Part shown: one piece after another, positions 27,404-35,977 of the stretch | Layout: every line of letters starts with the position of its first letter | How positions within the stretch are numbered: position 1 is the stretch's first letter | DNA from: DATFVA01 sp963832355 | GTDB taxonomy: Bacteria > Bacteroidota > Ignavibacteria > Ignavibacteriales > Ignavibacteriaceae | Length of the DNA: 64,000 nt | NCBI GenBank assembly: GCA_963832355.1 | Contig: CAWHTX010000014.1 | Coordinates: 434,001-498,000, forward strand | Direction: 5' to 3' | Notes under the pieces: generated by a model | Seen by the model: only the letters and a program-made list of their open reading frames with translations | Database searches by the model: none | What the model was told of the DNA's origin: nothing | Translations under genes and position numbers: made by a program

Positions 27404-27895
27404 ATGCAGTCTGAAATTAGTTATAAGCATATTCTGTATACCACAGAGTTCTCGGAAAACTGGAAAGATGTGTTTTGTCATGCTACAGGAATTGCTAAAC
27501 AATTTAACGCCAGACTTACTTTTCTTTACGTCCTCAATACTGAGCTGATTGACTTATTAACATTTGATGTGGGACTTGAAAGATCTTCAAGTATCAACAA
27601 GAAATTTACAGAAGCAAAAGACTTTACCAGTAATGTTCGTAAAAAAGTGATTAAAAAAATATCAGACGCATTCGGCGAGGATACTCTGGAAAACATCAAT
27701 ATTGTTGTAGAAAGGGGTAATCCGGTCAAAATAATACTGAGAGTTGCCGAAGAGGAAAAGTGCGATTTGATCGTAATGGGTTTCAAAGGTGCAACTGCTC
27801 TGGAAGACCACACCATCGGGAATACTGTAAACAGAGTACTGCACAGGTCCAGGCTTCCGGTACTGGTCATTCACAACATTGAGGAAAATAGTTAA
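27404..27895 (+). CDS. Universal stress protein (UspA family)
   Basis: The start is taken at ATG 27404, with GGAGA just upstream; an in-frame TTG at 27380 would touch the previous stop. The 163-residue product has the UspA alpha/beta fold: YKHILYTTEFSENW at the start, ARLTFLYVLN, and the nucleotide-site GxxGxxx(9)G(S/T) region seen as VMGFKGATALEDHTIGNTVNRVLHRSRLPVLVIH. It is an unusual guest in a glycan-use operon. The next gene's upstream region overlaps its 3' end, so the two are probably co-translated. Confidence 0.88.
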   Translation: MQSEISYKHILYTTEFSENWKDVFCHATGIAKQFNARLTFLYVLNTELIDLLTFDVGLERSSSINKKFTEAKDFTSNVRKKVIKKISDAFGEDTLENINIVVERGNPVKIILRVAEEEKCDLIVMGFKGATALEDHTIGNTVNRVLHRSRLPVLVIHNIEENS

Positions 27896-27905
27896 GAGGA
27901 TACAT

Positions 27906-28799
27906 ATGTCAAAACGTGAATCGAAGACAAGTTACCTGTCAGGTACAGACATAGCAAATTTCAGTAAAAAAGAGAAGGACACGGCATTTCTAAATATCTT
28001 AAAAAAAGGGATCCATGGTATTTCGTTCAGTGTTTACCTTGAAAATCAAAAACCGGGTTCTCCTGTCATTGAAGAACAAATTGAAGCCAGAATGAAAATT
28101 ATTCAACCGTATGTTAAATGGGTCAGGTCTTTTTCCTGCATTGACGGAAATGAAAACATACCCAAAATCGCGCATAAATATGGATTGAAAACACTGGTTG
28201 GAGCCTGGCTTGGAAACGACAAAGAGAAAAATGAAATCGAAATAGAAAATATCATACAGACAGCCAGAGAGGGACATGCCGATATCGTTGCCGTTGGTAA
28301 CGAAGTTCTGCTTCGCGGTGATTTAACTGAAGAGGAGGTCATAAAATATATTCAGCAGGTAAAAAACGAGATCACAAATATTCCGGTAGGTTATGTTGAT
28401 GCTTATTACGAGTTTGTGAATCATACTCGTATTTGCAGTTTATGCGACGTAATTCTGGCAAATTGCTATCCATTCTGGGAAGGCTTTCCCATAGAACATT
28501 CTTTAGCCTATTTGAAAAATATGTATTATCTGGCGGTTAAAGCCGCCCGGGGTAAAAAAGTTATTATCAGCGAAACAGGCTGGCCGAATGTAGGTTCAGC
28601 GTTTCGCGAGGCCGTACCATCCTACGAAAATGCTCTCAAATATTTTGTTGACACATTTGTTTGGGCTGATCAGGAAAACATAGATGTATTCTATTTTGCA
28701 AGTTTTGATGAGATGTGGAAAATAGACAGTGAGGGGGATGTAGGTGCTTACTGGGGATTATGGGATAAGGATGGAATTCTAAAATTTGGTAAAGACTGA
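27906..28799 (+). CDS. Cytoplasmic GH17-like beta-1,3-glucan hydrolase/transglycosylase
   Basis: The start is taken at ATG 27906 because AGAGGA (27895-27900) is five bases upstream; the longer frame from 27879 lacks such a site. The product (297 residues) is a GH17-type TIM barrel: GISFSVYLENQKPG, VKWVRSFSCIDGNENIPKIAHKYGLKTLVGAW, E133 in VAVGNEVLLRGDLT (acid/base) and E223 in IISETGWPN (nucleophile). There is no signal peptide, so it should act in the cytoplasm on imported oligosaccharides. This is unlike the GH17-like lipoprotein at 31708. It may hydrolyse or rearrange beta-1,3-oligoglucans. Confidence 0.82.
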   Translation: MSKRESKTSYLSGTDIANFSKKEKDTAFLNILKKGIHGISFSVYLENQKPGSPVIEEQIEARMKIIQPYVKWVRSFSCIDGNENIPKIAHKYGLKTLVGAWLGNDKEKNEIEIENIIQTAREGHADIVAVGNEVLLRGDLTEEEVIKYIQQVKNEITNIPVGYVDAYYEFVNHTRICSLCDVILANCYPFWEGFPIEHSLAYLKNMYYLAVKAARGKKVIISETGWPNVGSAFREAVPSYENALKYFVDTFVWADQENIDVFYFASFDEMWKIDSEGDVGAYWGLWDKDGILKFGKD

Positions 28800-28828
28800 G
28801 TGTCGAGAATCATTTGGAGATACAATTT

Positions 28829-30502
28829 ATGTTGAAGTTAATATTCTTTCTGCCGGTAATAATTCTTGCTGTAATAGCAGTCCGTTCCTTCAGTCAGAAT
28901 AATAAAGTAATAATAATGAAAGAGAATTATGTTACCTCAGAGGCAGGGGATAAAATTTCCAGAAAACCGAATATCTCCTTCATTAAAGGTAAACCTCCAA
29001 AAGGCACCTTAATTAAAATACAACCCGAAATTGTCAAACAGAAGATTGATGGAATCGGTTCGTCTTTTACAGAGGCATCTGCATTTGTGCTGGCTCATCT
29101 TGATATAAAAGAACGAAGACAGGTTATGAGAAAAATTTTCAGTGACGAAGGTGCTGATTTTTCAATGGCAAGAACACATATCGGATCGTGCGATTTTTGC
29201 GTGGAAGGCAAATATTCATATCTGAATGTTGGAGGCGACACTGAATTAAAAAGTTTTAGTATTAAACCGGATAAAGAAGGCTTTAATCCTGATAAGTACC
29301 CGGGTATTCAGGACTCAACCTACGATCTGCTGCCTATGATAAAAGAGGCACTCGAAATTAAGAATAAGCAAAGGGATAATGAATTAAGAATTGTTGCGTC
29401 GGCATGGACGGCTCCTCCCTGGATGAAAGATATTAATGACTGGTATATTAAGGGAACTACGGAGAACAATTATCAAGGTACCGGCGGTACACTTAAACCG
29501 CAGTACCAGGGTACTTATGCTGATTATCTCTTAAAATACCTTGAAGCCTATAAGTCAGAAGGGGTCAAAATATGGAGCATTACACCTGTGAACGAGCCTT
29601 ATGGAAACAACGGGCAATGGGAGAGTATGCATTTTACACCGGAAACAGAGAATCAGTTCATTAAGGAATACCTGGGACCAAAGCTTGAAGCCAGTTTATT
29701 CAGAGATGTAAAAATTCTTATATATGATCAAAACAGAGATGGACTGGAACGGTGGACAAATGTTATTCTGGGAGATCCGGTAACATCAAAATTTGTTTAC
29801 GGTTCTGCCGTTCACTGGTACAGCAGCACTAATAAAGTGTATGAGGATGTATTCGAACGGGTTCATTCAAAATTTCCGGATTTTGCAATAATACACACGG
29901 AGGGCTGTATTGATGATCTCGGGAAGGAGCCTCCCGGCGGTATTGCAGACCCTGAGCGTTTTAAAGAAAAAAACTGGTTTAATAATGACTCTTTCTGGTG
30001 GAATAAAAATGCAACCGATTGGGGATATTCCGCTTCATGGCAGGGTTTGAATGCGGATGATCATCCTATTTATACGCCGGTTCATCGTTATGCAAGAAAC
30101 ATAATTGTCAGTATTAACCACTGGCTGAATGGCTGGATTGACTGGAATGTTGTTCTTGACCGTAGAGGGGGACCGAATCATGTTGGGAATTTCTGCGGAG
30201 CACCAGTAATGATCGATACAGAAATAAAACAGGTTTATTATACTCCAATATATTACATCTTAGCTCAGTTCAGCAGGACAATCAGACCGGGGGATAAGGC
30301 TGTTAAAATAGAAAGAGTTTTAGATGGTTTGGATAATGATGACTTATATGCCTGTGCAACAATAAATGATTCTAATTTACTTACAGTTCAATTATTAAAT
30401 ACCACTAAAAAACCTTTAAAGTTTAATCTTCAAATAAATGATCAGTATGCGATTATAGACATGGTTCCCAATTCGGTGCAGACAGTTAGGATTCAATTAT
30501 AG
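28829..30502 (+). CDS. GH30 family glucosidase (probable beta-1,6-glucanase)
   Basis: The start is taken at ATG 28829 with GGAGA (28816-28820) eight bases upstream. The 557-residue protein starts with a hydrophobic signal segment. GH30 signatures: KQKIDGIGSSFTEASAFVL, SMARTHIGSCDF, SAWTAPPWMKD, E256 in ITPVNEPYG (acid/base) and E358 in IIHTEGC (nucleophile), plus the C-terminal beta-sandwich (KVERVL.., LTVQLLNTTKKPLKFNLQI). GH30 subfamilies 1 and 3 include glucosylceramidases and endo-beta-1,6-glucanases. The second fits removal of laminarin side chains in this locus, but subfamily is not certain. Confidence 0.9.
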   Translation: MLKLIFFLPVIILAVIAVRSFSQNNKVIIMKENYVTSEAGDKISRKPNISFIKGKPPKGTLIKIQPEIVKQKIDGIGSSFTEASAFVLAHLDIKERRQVMRKIFSDEGADFSMARTHIGSCDFCVEGKYSYLNVGGDTELKSFSIKPDKEGFNPDKYPGIQDSTYDLLPMIKEALEIKNKQRDNELRIVASAWTAPPWMKDINDWYIKGTTENNYQGTGGTLKPQYQGTYADYLLKYLEAYKSEGVKIWSITPVNEPYGNNGQWESMHFTPETENQFIKEYLGPKLEASLFRDVKILIYDQNRDGLERWTNVILGDPVTSKFVYGSAVHWYSSTNKVYEDVFERVHSKFPDFAIIHTEGCIDDLGKEPPGGIADPERFKEKNWFNNDSFWWNKNATDWGYSASWQGLNADDHPIYTPVHRYARNIIVSINHWLNGWIDWNVVLDRRGGPNHVGNFCGAPVMIDTEIKQVYYTPIYYILAQFSRTIRPGDKAVKIERVLDGLDNDDLYACATINDSNLLTVQLLNTTKKPLKFNLQINDQYAIIDMVPNSVQTVRIQL

Positions 30503-31672
30503 ATGATAGTTATGAAATATATAAATAAACTTTTCATATCATTCACAATTCAACTTATAATAAGCAGTGTATTAATTGCACAGCCTGAAAAAAATAGAAG
30601 TTTTGATAATCAATTCTTTGTGCTGGATTTCAAAAACAATAAATATGATCTCTCAGAGGTGGAGAAATATTTCTTTACAACATTTCCACATGATGATCCT
30701 ACCCGGGGTGATGTAGTTTATGACCGGATGGAATGGGTAAATAATAACATGATAATGCTTTCCGATTATGACGGTCTTTACAGCTATGTAAAATTCAGAA
30801 ATGACAGCTCAGGTTTTGATTCATTCAGGTTTACATCAAAGTCATACTATAATATAAAAGACAGCGTAAAGAAAATTTTATTTGTTTTCAAAGGCAGGTT
30901 TCCCTCTGCAAAAGGGATATGGTCAGCATGGTGGTTAAACGGAAGCAGACAAAGTGAATGGTTGTACGAAAATAATGGTGATCCTGTTTCGGATAAAGGT
31001 TTGGATAAATATTCCGGAACAGGACAATTCTATAATACTCCTAGTCCTGTTAATAGCACCGATTGGCCAGGGGCTGGTGAAATTGATATCGTTGAAACTA
31101 TTAACGCCGATAATATTATTCATAATACTCTCCACACATGTCCACAGATGTGTAATTCAGAATGGAATAATTCCGGAGTCGTTATCAACTGTTCGAATGC
31201 AGTATCAGGTGATCCTAACTCGGGGTGCAGCGGGACACCTTATGAAGTTAACTCGCCTGAAGGTACTTTTGCCTGTTTGTGGGAAAATGGAGCTGTAAGT
31301 TTTTATTATTGGCCTCCGCAGGATGATGTCAACTTCCAGGGAGGACCGCTGAGCCGAACACCCAATCCTGAAATGTGGAATAAAACAAATCTGAAAAATC
31401 ACGTACGCTTCCTGGAATCTGATACGGAATGCAAAGATGAAATTTATCAAGACTGGCAGTGCGAAAATTGCGGGGGAAGAAACAAATGTGAATTTGTTAA
31501 TCTTAAAATGATTTTCAATGTAACTCTTTGCGGTAAATGGGCAGGAGATGAATTTGATGAGACTGAAAAATCACCGGAAAACTGCACAAATTACATACTT
31601 GGCGAGGGAAAAGATTCAATTAATAACAAGTATTTAAAGATTGAATATGTATCAGTGAGTTCGCTGCCCTGA
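30503..31672 (+). CDS. Cys-rich GH16 beta-glucanase of eukaryotic (fungal-like) type
   Basis: A 389-residue secreted enzyme; the start could also be the in-frame ATG at 30512. The catalytic motif is GAGEIDIVETI with E193, D195 and E198. Unlike the compact laminarinase at 23969, it has many cysteines (CPQMCNSEW, NCSNAVSG, GCSGTPY, CENCGGRNKCEF) and the stretch LKMIFNVTLCGKWAGDEF. That stretch recalls the FDxTFCGDWAG signature of fungal and oomycete GH16 endo-1,3(4)-beta-glucanases. The gene starts directly at the end of the GH30 gene. A disulfide-rich extracellular glucanase is likely; exact specificity is unknown. Confidence 0.82.
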   Translation: MIVMKYINKLFISFTIQLIISSVLIAQPEKNRSFDNQFFVLDFKNNKYDLSEVEKYFFTTFPHDDPTRGDVVYDRMEWVNNNMIMLSDYDGLYSYVKFRNDSSGFDSFRFTSKSYYNIKDSVKKILFVFKGRFPSAKGIWSAWWLNGSRQSEWLYENNGDPVSDKGLDKYSGTGQFYNTPSPVNSTDWPGAGEIDIVETINADNIIHNTLHTCPQMCNSEWNNSGVVINCSNAVSGDPNSGCSGTPYEVNSPEGTFACLWENGAVSFYYWPPQDDVNFQGGPLSRTPNPEMWNKTNLKNHVRFLESDTECKDEIYQDWQCENCGGRNKCEFVNLKMIFNVTLCGKWAGDEFDETEKSPENCTNYILGEGKDSINNKYLKIEYVSVSSLP

Positions 31673-31707
31673 TATAAACATCAGTTAAATATGATAACTG
31701 ATATAAA

Positions 31708-32835
31708 ATGAACATAACATATTTATTAATAGGACTATTTTTTCTGCTTTTCCCTGGTTGTCAATCACAGGAAACAGAGATAAAACAAATAAATCGGAAA
31801 GAGAATAACGTAGAATCAATGAGAGCAATACAAATAAATCCGGATAAAAATTTATCGGTTGAGAGAGAGAATCCATTTAGATCCAGACAATTTGTTCCTT
31901 ATTTAAATGGGGAGTGGATCGGTAAAGCAGTTTCTTACGGTTGTTATCGTGCAGGGCAGGTACCGGGTGTTAGAGGACCGTCGGAATCAGAAATTCTGGA
32001 AGACCTGCAATTAATATCAGATCATTGGAATTTGATAAGAATTTACAGTTCGGATGATATCTCGGAAAGAATATTAAAGGTAATAAGAAAAAATAATTTA
32101 CCGATTAAAGTTATGCTGGGTGTCTGGTTAGAAAGTGAAACCAATTCTCCGCAAAGGAAAGATGAAAATATTAAAGAGGTTTTGAATGCTATTAAACTAG
32201 CGAACGAGTACAAGCAAATCATTGCCGCAATTAATGTGGGTAATGAAACCCAGGTATATTGGTCCGCTCATAAGATGGAGATTAACGATCTGATTCATTA
32301 CGTGAGAACAGTCAGGAATAACACAACCGTACCGGTTACCATAGCGGATGATTATAATTTCTGGAATAAACCTCTTAGTAAATCTTTTGCGGACGAAGTA
32401 GATTTTATTGTAGTTCACATTTATCCTCTGTGGAATGGTCAGATACTCGATAATGCAATTGAGTGGATGAACAGTATATTATTTAATGAAGTGAAAAAAT
32501 TACATCCGGAGAAAACTGTAGTATTAGGTGAAATAGGATGGGCAACCAAGTATGATTCTTCCAAAATAGAAGACGGCCAGCAGGGTTCATTAATAAAAGG
32601 AGAAGTAAGTCTGGCTGCACAGGAGAAATTCCTGAATAAAATATCCACCTGGATTGACAGGAATAAAATTCCAACGTTTCTCTTTGAAGCCTTTGACGAA
32701 CCCTGGAAGGGTGGAGGCGAATCTGCCGGTCCTGACGAGATTGAAAAGCACTGGGGAGTCTTTTATGAAGATCGCACTCCAAAAGAATCTTTTCAAAACC
32801 ATTTGAGAACATATAAAAGAATCGAATTGAAATAA
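31708..32835 (+). CDS. GH17-like beta-1,3-glucanase/glucanosyltransferase lipoprotein
   Basis: A 375-residue protein with a lipobox (LFFLLFPGC, Cys near residue 18). The TIM barrel carries AVSYGCYRAGQVPGVRGPSESEILEDLQLI, WNLIRIYSSDD, E180 in INVGNETQVYW (acid/base), HIYPLWNG and E275 in VVLGEIGWATK (nucleophile), ending with LFEAFDEPWKGG. It matches bacterial GH17 layout. As a lipoprotein it should act in the periplasm or at the surface, while the other GH17-like enzyme (27906) is cytoplasmic. Whether it hydrolyses or transfers beta-1,3-glucan chains cannot be told from the sequence. Confidence 0.83.
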   Translation: MNITYLLIGLFFLLFPGCQSQETEIKQINRKENNVESMRAIQINPDKNLSVERENPFRSRQFVPYLNGEWIGKAVSYGCYRAGQVPGVRGPSESEILEDLQLISDHWNLIRIYSSDDISERILKVIRKNNLPIKVMLGVWLESETNSPQRKDENIKEVLNAIKLANEYKQIIAAINVGNETQVYWSAHKMEINDLIHYVRTVRNNTTVPVTIADDYNFWNKPLSKSFADEVDFIVVHIYPLWNGQILDNAIEWMNSILFNEVKKLHPEKTVVLGEIGWATKYDSSKIEDGQQGSLIKGEVSLAAQEKFLNKISTWIDRNKIPTFLFEAFDEPWKGGGESAGPDEIEKHWGVFYEDRTPKESFQNHLRTYKRIELK

Positions 32836-32869
32836 CTATAACATAATCACTTTCCGAAAGGAGAAAAAA

Positions 32870-34474
32870 ATGAAAAAAGCACTTACCTATCTATTTGCCC
32901 TGATGTTCGTTCTCATGTTTGGCAATGTGGTGAAGGCTCAGCCTATCCACACTATAGATTTTGAACCGGCAGGAGTCGGAGCCAACTGGGATTGGATTGT
33001 AGGAGAAAATGGCGATAATCCGCCGCTGGAATTTATTGCAAACCCTGTAAGCGGCGGAATCAATACATCCCCCACGGTTGCTAAATTTATAGCAAGACAG
33101 TCAGGCCAGCCATATGCATTGTTTTTTACAGACGATGACGGAGAATTCACTTTTGATGCGTCCAATGCAATTGTAAAAATAATGGTTTATAAACCTGTGA
33201 TAAGTCCGATCCACTTTAAGGTTGAAGGCGCTACAGGGACGCCCACAGAACTCACAGATTCAAATACAGTAGTCAATCAGTGGGAAGAAATAACTTTTGA
33301 CTTTTCAGCTGTAATCGGACAGACATATAACAGACTGGTAATAATACCCGACTTTTATACAAGACCTCAGGATAATATCATTTACATTGATAATATTCAG
33401 GTGCCTGATGGCGAGATAGTTACAATTACTGAACCGACTGATCCTGCACCTTCTCCGGTTCCTTCTGCCAGCGATGTTATATCAATTTTCAGTGACGCAT
33501 ATACGGCATTACCGGGAGTTAACCTAAATCCTAACTGGGGACAGGGAACCCAGTTTTCGATAATTACTGTTCAGGGTGATTCAACTATGGTATATGGGAA
33601 TTTGAATTACCAGGGAACTGAACTGAATCAGAATCTGAACCTGGACAGTGCCGCAATGCAGTATGTCCATATTGATTTCTGGAATGCAAATTCCACCGAA
33701 CTGAATTTCTTCCTGATTAGTCCCGGACCAAATCAGCAGTCAGTAGCATTAGTGCCTCCGGATTCAACCGAACAGTGGATAAGCGTTGACATACCGTTAA
33801 CGGATTTTGAGCCGACGGTTGATCTCACACAGGTATTCCAGCTTATGTTTACCGGTAATGGAACTATATACCTGGACAATATCTACTTTTGGAATGGTGT
33901 TGTTCCGGTTGAACTGACATCATTTACAGCATCTGTAGATAAGAATACTGTTAATTTATTATGGAGAACCGCAACAGAGAGTAATAACAGCGGCTTCATG
34001 ATAGAAAGAAAATCATCAGGTGAATATGAGCAAATTGGTTTTGTTCCCGGTTCCGGGACAATTACAGAACCTGTTTCTTACACATTCAAAGACAGTAATC
34101 TGAAACCCGGAACGTACTCCTACAGATTAAAACAGATCGACTTTGACGGAACATTTGAATACTCCTATTCGGTTGAAGCAGATATAACTGCGCCAGGAAC
34201 ATATTCATTATATCAGAACTATCCCAATCCGTTTAACCCCGCAACAAAGATTACATTCTCTCTTGCTTCCAACGCAAATGTTACATTAAAAGTTTTTGAT
34301 GCACTCGGACAGGAAGTTATGACACTAATTAACAAGAAACTTACTTCGGGAGTCCATACGTATGAGTTAAATGCAATCGGGCTGAACAGCGGTGTTTACT
34401 TTTATAGAATTGATGCAACCGGAGAAGACGGGTCTGGATTTGTTGATATTAAGAAGATGATCCTTCTTAAATAG
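32870..34474 (+). CDS. T9SS-secreted glucan-binding-like protein
   Basis: A 534-residue secreted protein with a strong AAAGGAG site. Order: signal peptide (1-24); a CBM-like beta-sandwich (about 25-185, IDFEPAGVGANWDW ... YIDNIQV); the locus-specific module (about 200-345, DVISIFSDAYTALPGVNLNPNWGQ ... YLDNIYF); an FN3-like linker (VPVELTSFTASVDKNTVNLLW); and a type A T9SS tail with YPNPFNP. It has no catalytic domain. It resembles multimodular glycan-binding or enzyme-accessory proteins. The module shares near-identical text with the gene at 34570 and is related to the two copies in the lipoprotein at 20713. Confidence 0.8.
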   Translation: MKKALTYLFALMFVLMFGNVVKAQPIHTIDFEPAGVGANWDWIVGENGDNPPLEFIANPVSGGINTSPTVAKFIARQSGQPYALFFTDDDGEFTFDASNAIVKIMVYKPVISPIHFKVEGATGTPTELTDSNTVVNQWEEITFDFSAVIGQTYNRLVIIPDFYTRPQDNIIYIDNIQVPDGEIVTITEPTDPAPSPVPSASDVISIFSDAYTALPGVNLNPNWGQGTQFSIITVQGDSTMVYGNLNYQGTELNQNLNLDSAAMQYVHIDFWNANSTELNFFLISPGPNQQSVALVPPDSTEQWISVDIPLTDFEPTVDLTQVFQLMFTGNGTIYLDNIYFWNGVVPVELTSFTASVDKNTVNLLWRTATESNNSGFMIERKSSGEYEQIGFVPGSGTITEPVSYTFKDSNLKPGTYSYRLKQIDFDGTFEYSYSVEADITAPGTYSLYQNYPNPFNPATKITFSLASNANVTLKVFDALGQEVMTLINKKLTSGVHTYELNAIGLNSGVYFYRIDATGEDGSGFVDIKKMILLK

Positions 34475-34569
34475 TATCAAATGATACCGTGGGAAGGAAA
34501 AACTAAATTTAAGACATTAAGTAAGACTTTAGACATAAAATAATAACTTCTCTAAAAGGAGAAAAAAAA

Positions 34570-35916
34570 ATGAAAAAGAACATAATTTCTTTGATCGTTG
34601 TTCTACTTGTTATTTCAATAAGTGGAATAGTCTCAGGTCAAAATCAGCCAATTGATTTTGAAACAGGCGGGTATGGGGCAAACTGGACATGGACCGTATT
34701 TGAAAATGATACAAATCCACCACTGGAGATTGTATCGAACCCTGATATGTCAGGCGCTAACACTTCGGAAACTGTTGCGAAATTTACTGCGCTTCAATCA
34801 GGTCAGCCTTATGCAGGCACTGAATGTTTACACGGGGATATTGGAACTTTTACCCTGGATAATACCAACAGTATAGTAAAAATTATGGTATGGAAACCGG
34901 TAATAAGCGATGTTGGAATCAAGTTTGTAAGATCTGATGGAAGTGCATTGCCGGAAATTAAAGTAGCTAACACATTGATTAATCAGTGGGAAGAATTAAC
35001 TTTTGACTTCACTGCCAGAATAGGTGATCCGAACACTGTTGATCAGGATCAAATAGTAATCTTTCCGGATTTTGATCTAAGCGGAAGAACCCAGGATAAT
35101 GTTTGTTATTTTGATAATATTACATTTTCAGCAGGAAATCCAATTGCTGAACCGACCGTTCCGGCACCTGCTCCAACGCTTCCTTCAAGCGAAGTTATAT
35201 CAATATTCAGTAATGCCTATACTCCTTTGCCGGGAGTGAACCTGAACCCCTTCTGGGGACAAGCAACGGTAGTTAGTTTTGTGGTAGTCCAGGGTGATAC
35301 TATTATGAGGTATGCGGATTTAGACTACCAGGGAACTGAGCTGAATCAAAATCTGAACCTCGATAGTGCTGCTATGCAGTATGTTCACATTGATTTCTGG
35401 AACCTAAATTCTACCGAACTCAATTTTTTCCTGATTAGTCCCGGACCGAATCAACAATCAGTAGCATTGGTACCGCCTGGCACAACCGAGCAATGGATAA
35501 GTGTTGACATACCTTTATCACAATTTCAGCCGACGGTTGATCTTACACAGGTTTTCCAGCTGATGTTTACCGGCAATGGTACTGTATATCTTGACAATAT
35601 CTACTTCTCAACGACAGCGACAGATGTAAAGGAAATAAAAAATACACAACCCACAGATTATTCACTTGATCAGAATTATCCTAATCCTTTTAACCCTTCA
35701 ACAATGATCAGGTTCAGCCTGCCCGAAGCGGGTCAGGTTAACTTAAATGTATATAATATATTAGGAGAGCAAACTGCCACATTAGTGAATAAGTTTATGG
35801 GTGCAGGTACATACGAAGTTAATTTTAAAGCTCAGGATTTACCTTCCGGAATATATTTCTATTCTATTTCTGCAGGAAATTTCCAATCAATCAAAAAAAT
35901 GATTTTGATTAAATAA
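34570..35916 (+). CDS. T9SS-secreted glucan-binding-like protein (paralogue)
   Basis: A 448-residue paralogue of the protein at 32870, preceded by AAAAGGAG. It has a signal peptide, an N-terminal CBM-like sandwich (IDFETGGYGANWTW ... CYFDNITF), the module starting EVISIFSNAYTPLPGVNLNPFWGQ, and a T9SS tail (YPNPFNPSTMIRFSLPEAG ... IKKMILIK). It lacks the FN3-like linker. About 90 residues of the module (YQGTELNQNLNLDSAAMQY onward) are almost identical to the neighbour while most codon differences are silent. That suggests strong constraint on the binding face. Confidence 0.8.
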   Translation: MKKNIISLIVVLLVISISGIVSGQNQPIDFETGGYGANWTWTVFENDTNPPLEIVSNPDMSGANTSETVAKFTALQSGQPYAGTECLHGDIGTFTLDNTNSIVKIMVWKPVISDVGIKFVRSDGSALPEIKVANTLINQWEELTFDFTARIGDPNTVDQDQIVIFPDFDLSGRTQDNVCYFDNITFSAGNPIAEPTVPAPAPTLPSSEVISIFSNAYTPLPGVNLNPFWGQATVVSFVVVQGDTIMRYADLDYQGTELNQNLNLDSAAMQYVHIDFWNLNSTELNFFLISPGPNQQSVALVPPGTTEQWISVDIPLSQFQPTVDLTQVFQLMFTGNGTVYLDNIYFSTTATDVKEIKNTQPTDYSLDQNYPNPFNPSTMIRFSLPEAGQVNLNVYNILGEQTATLVNKFMGAGTYEVNFKAQDLPSGIYFYSISAGNFQSIKKMILIK

Positions 35917-35930
35917 TTCTGCTTATTCAG

Positions 35931-35963
35931 ATGCCGGCGTTCTGAAGAACGCCGGCATTTTTA
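35931..35963 (+). terminator. Strong Rho-independent terminator before the phosphorylase gene
   Basis: ATGCCGGCGTTC and GAACGCCGGCAT form a perfect 12-bp GC-rich stem with a TGAA loop, followed by TTTTT. It ends 15 bases before the ATG at 35978, so transcription reaching the phosphorylase must read through it or start within it. Confidence 0.9.
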
Positions 35964-35977
35964 ATCTCTGGAACAAG

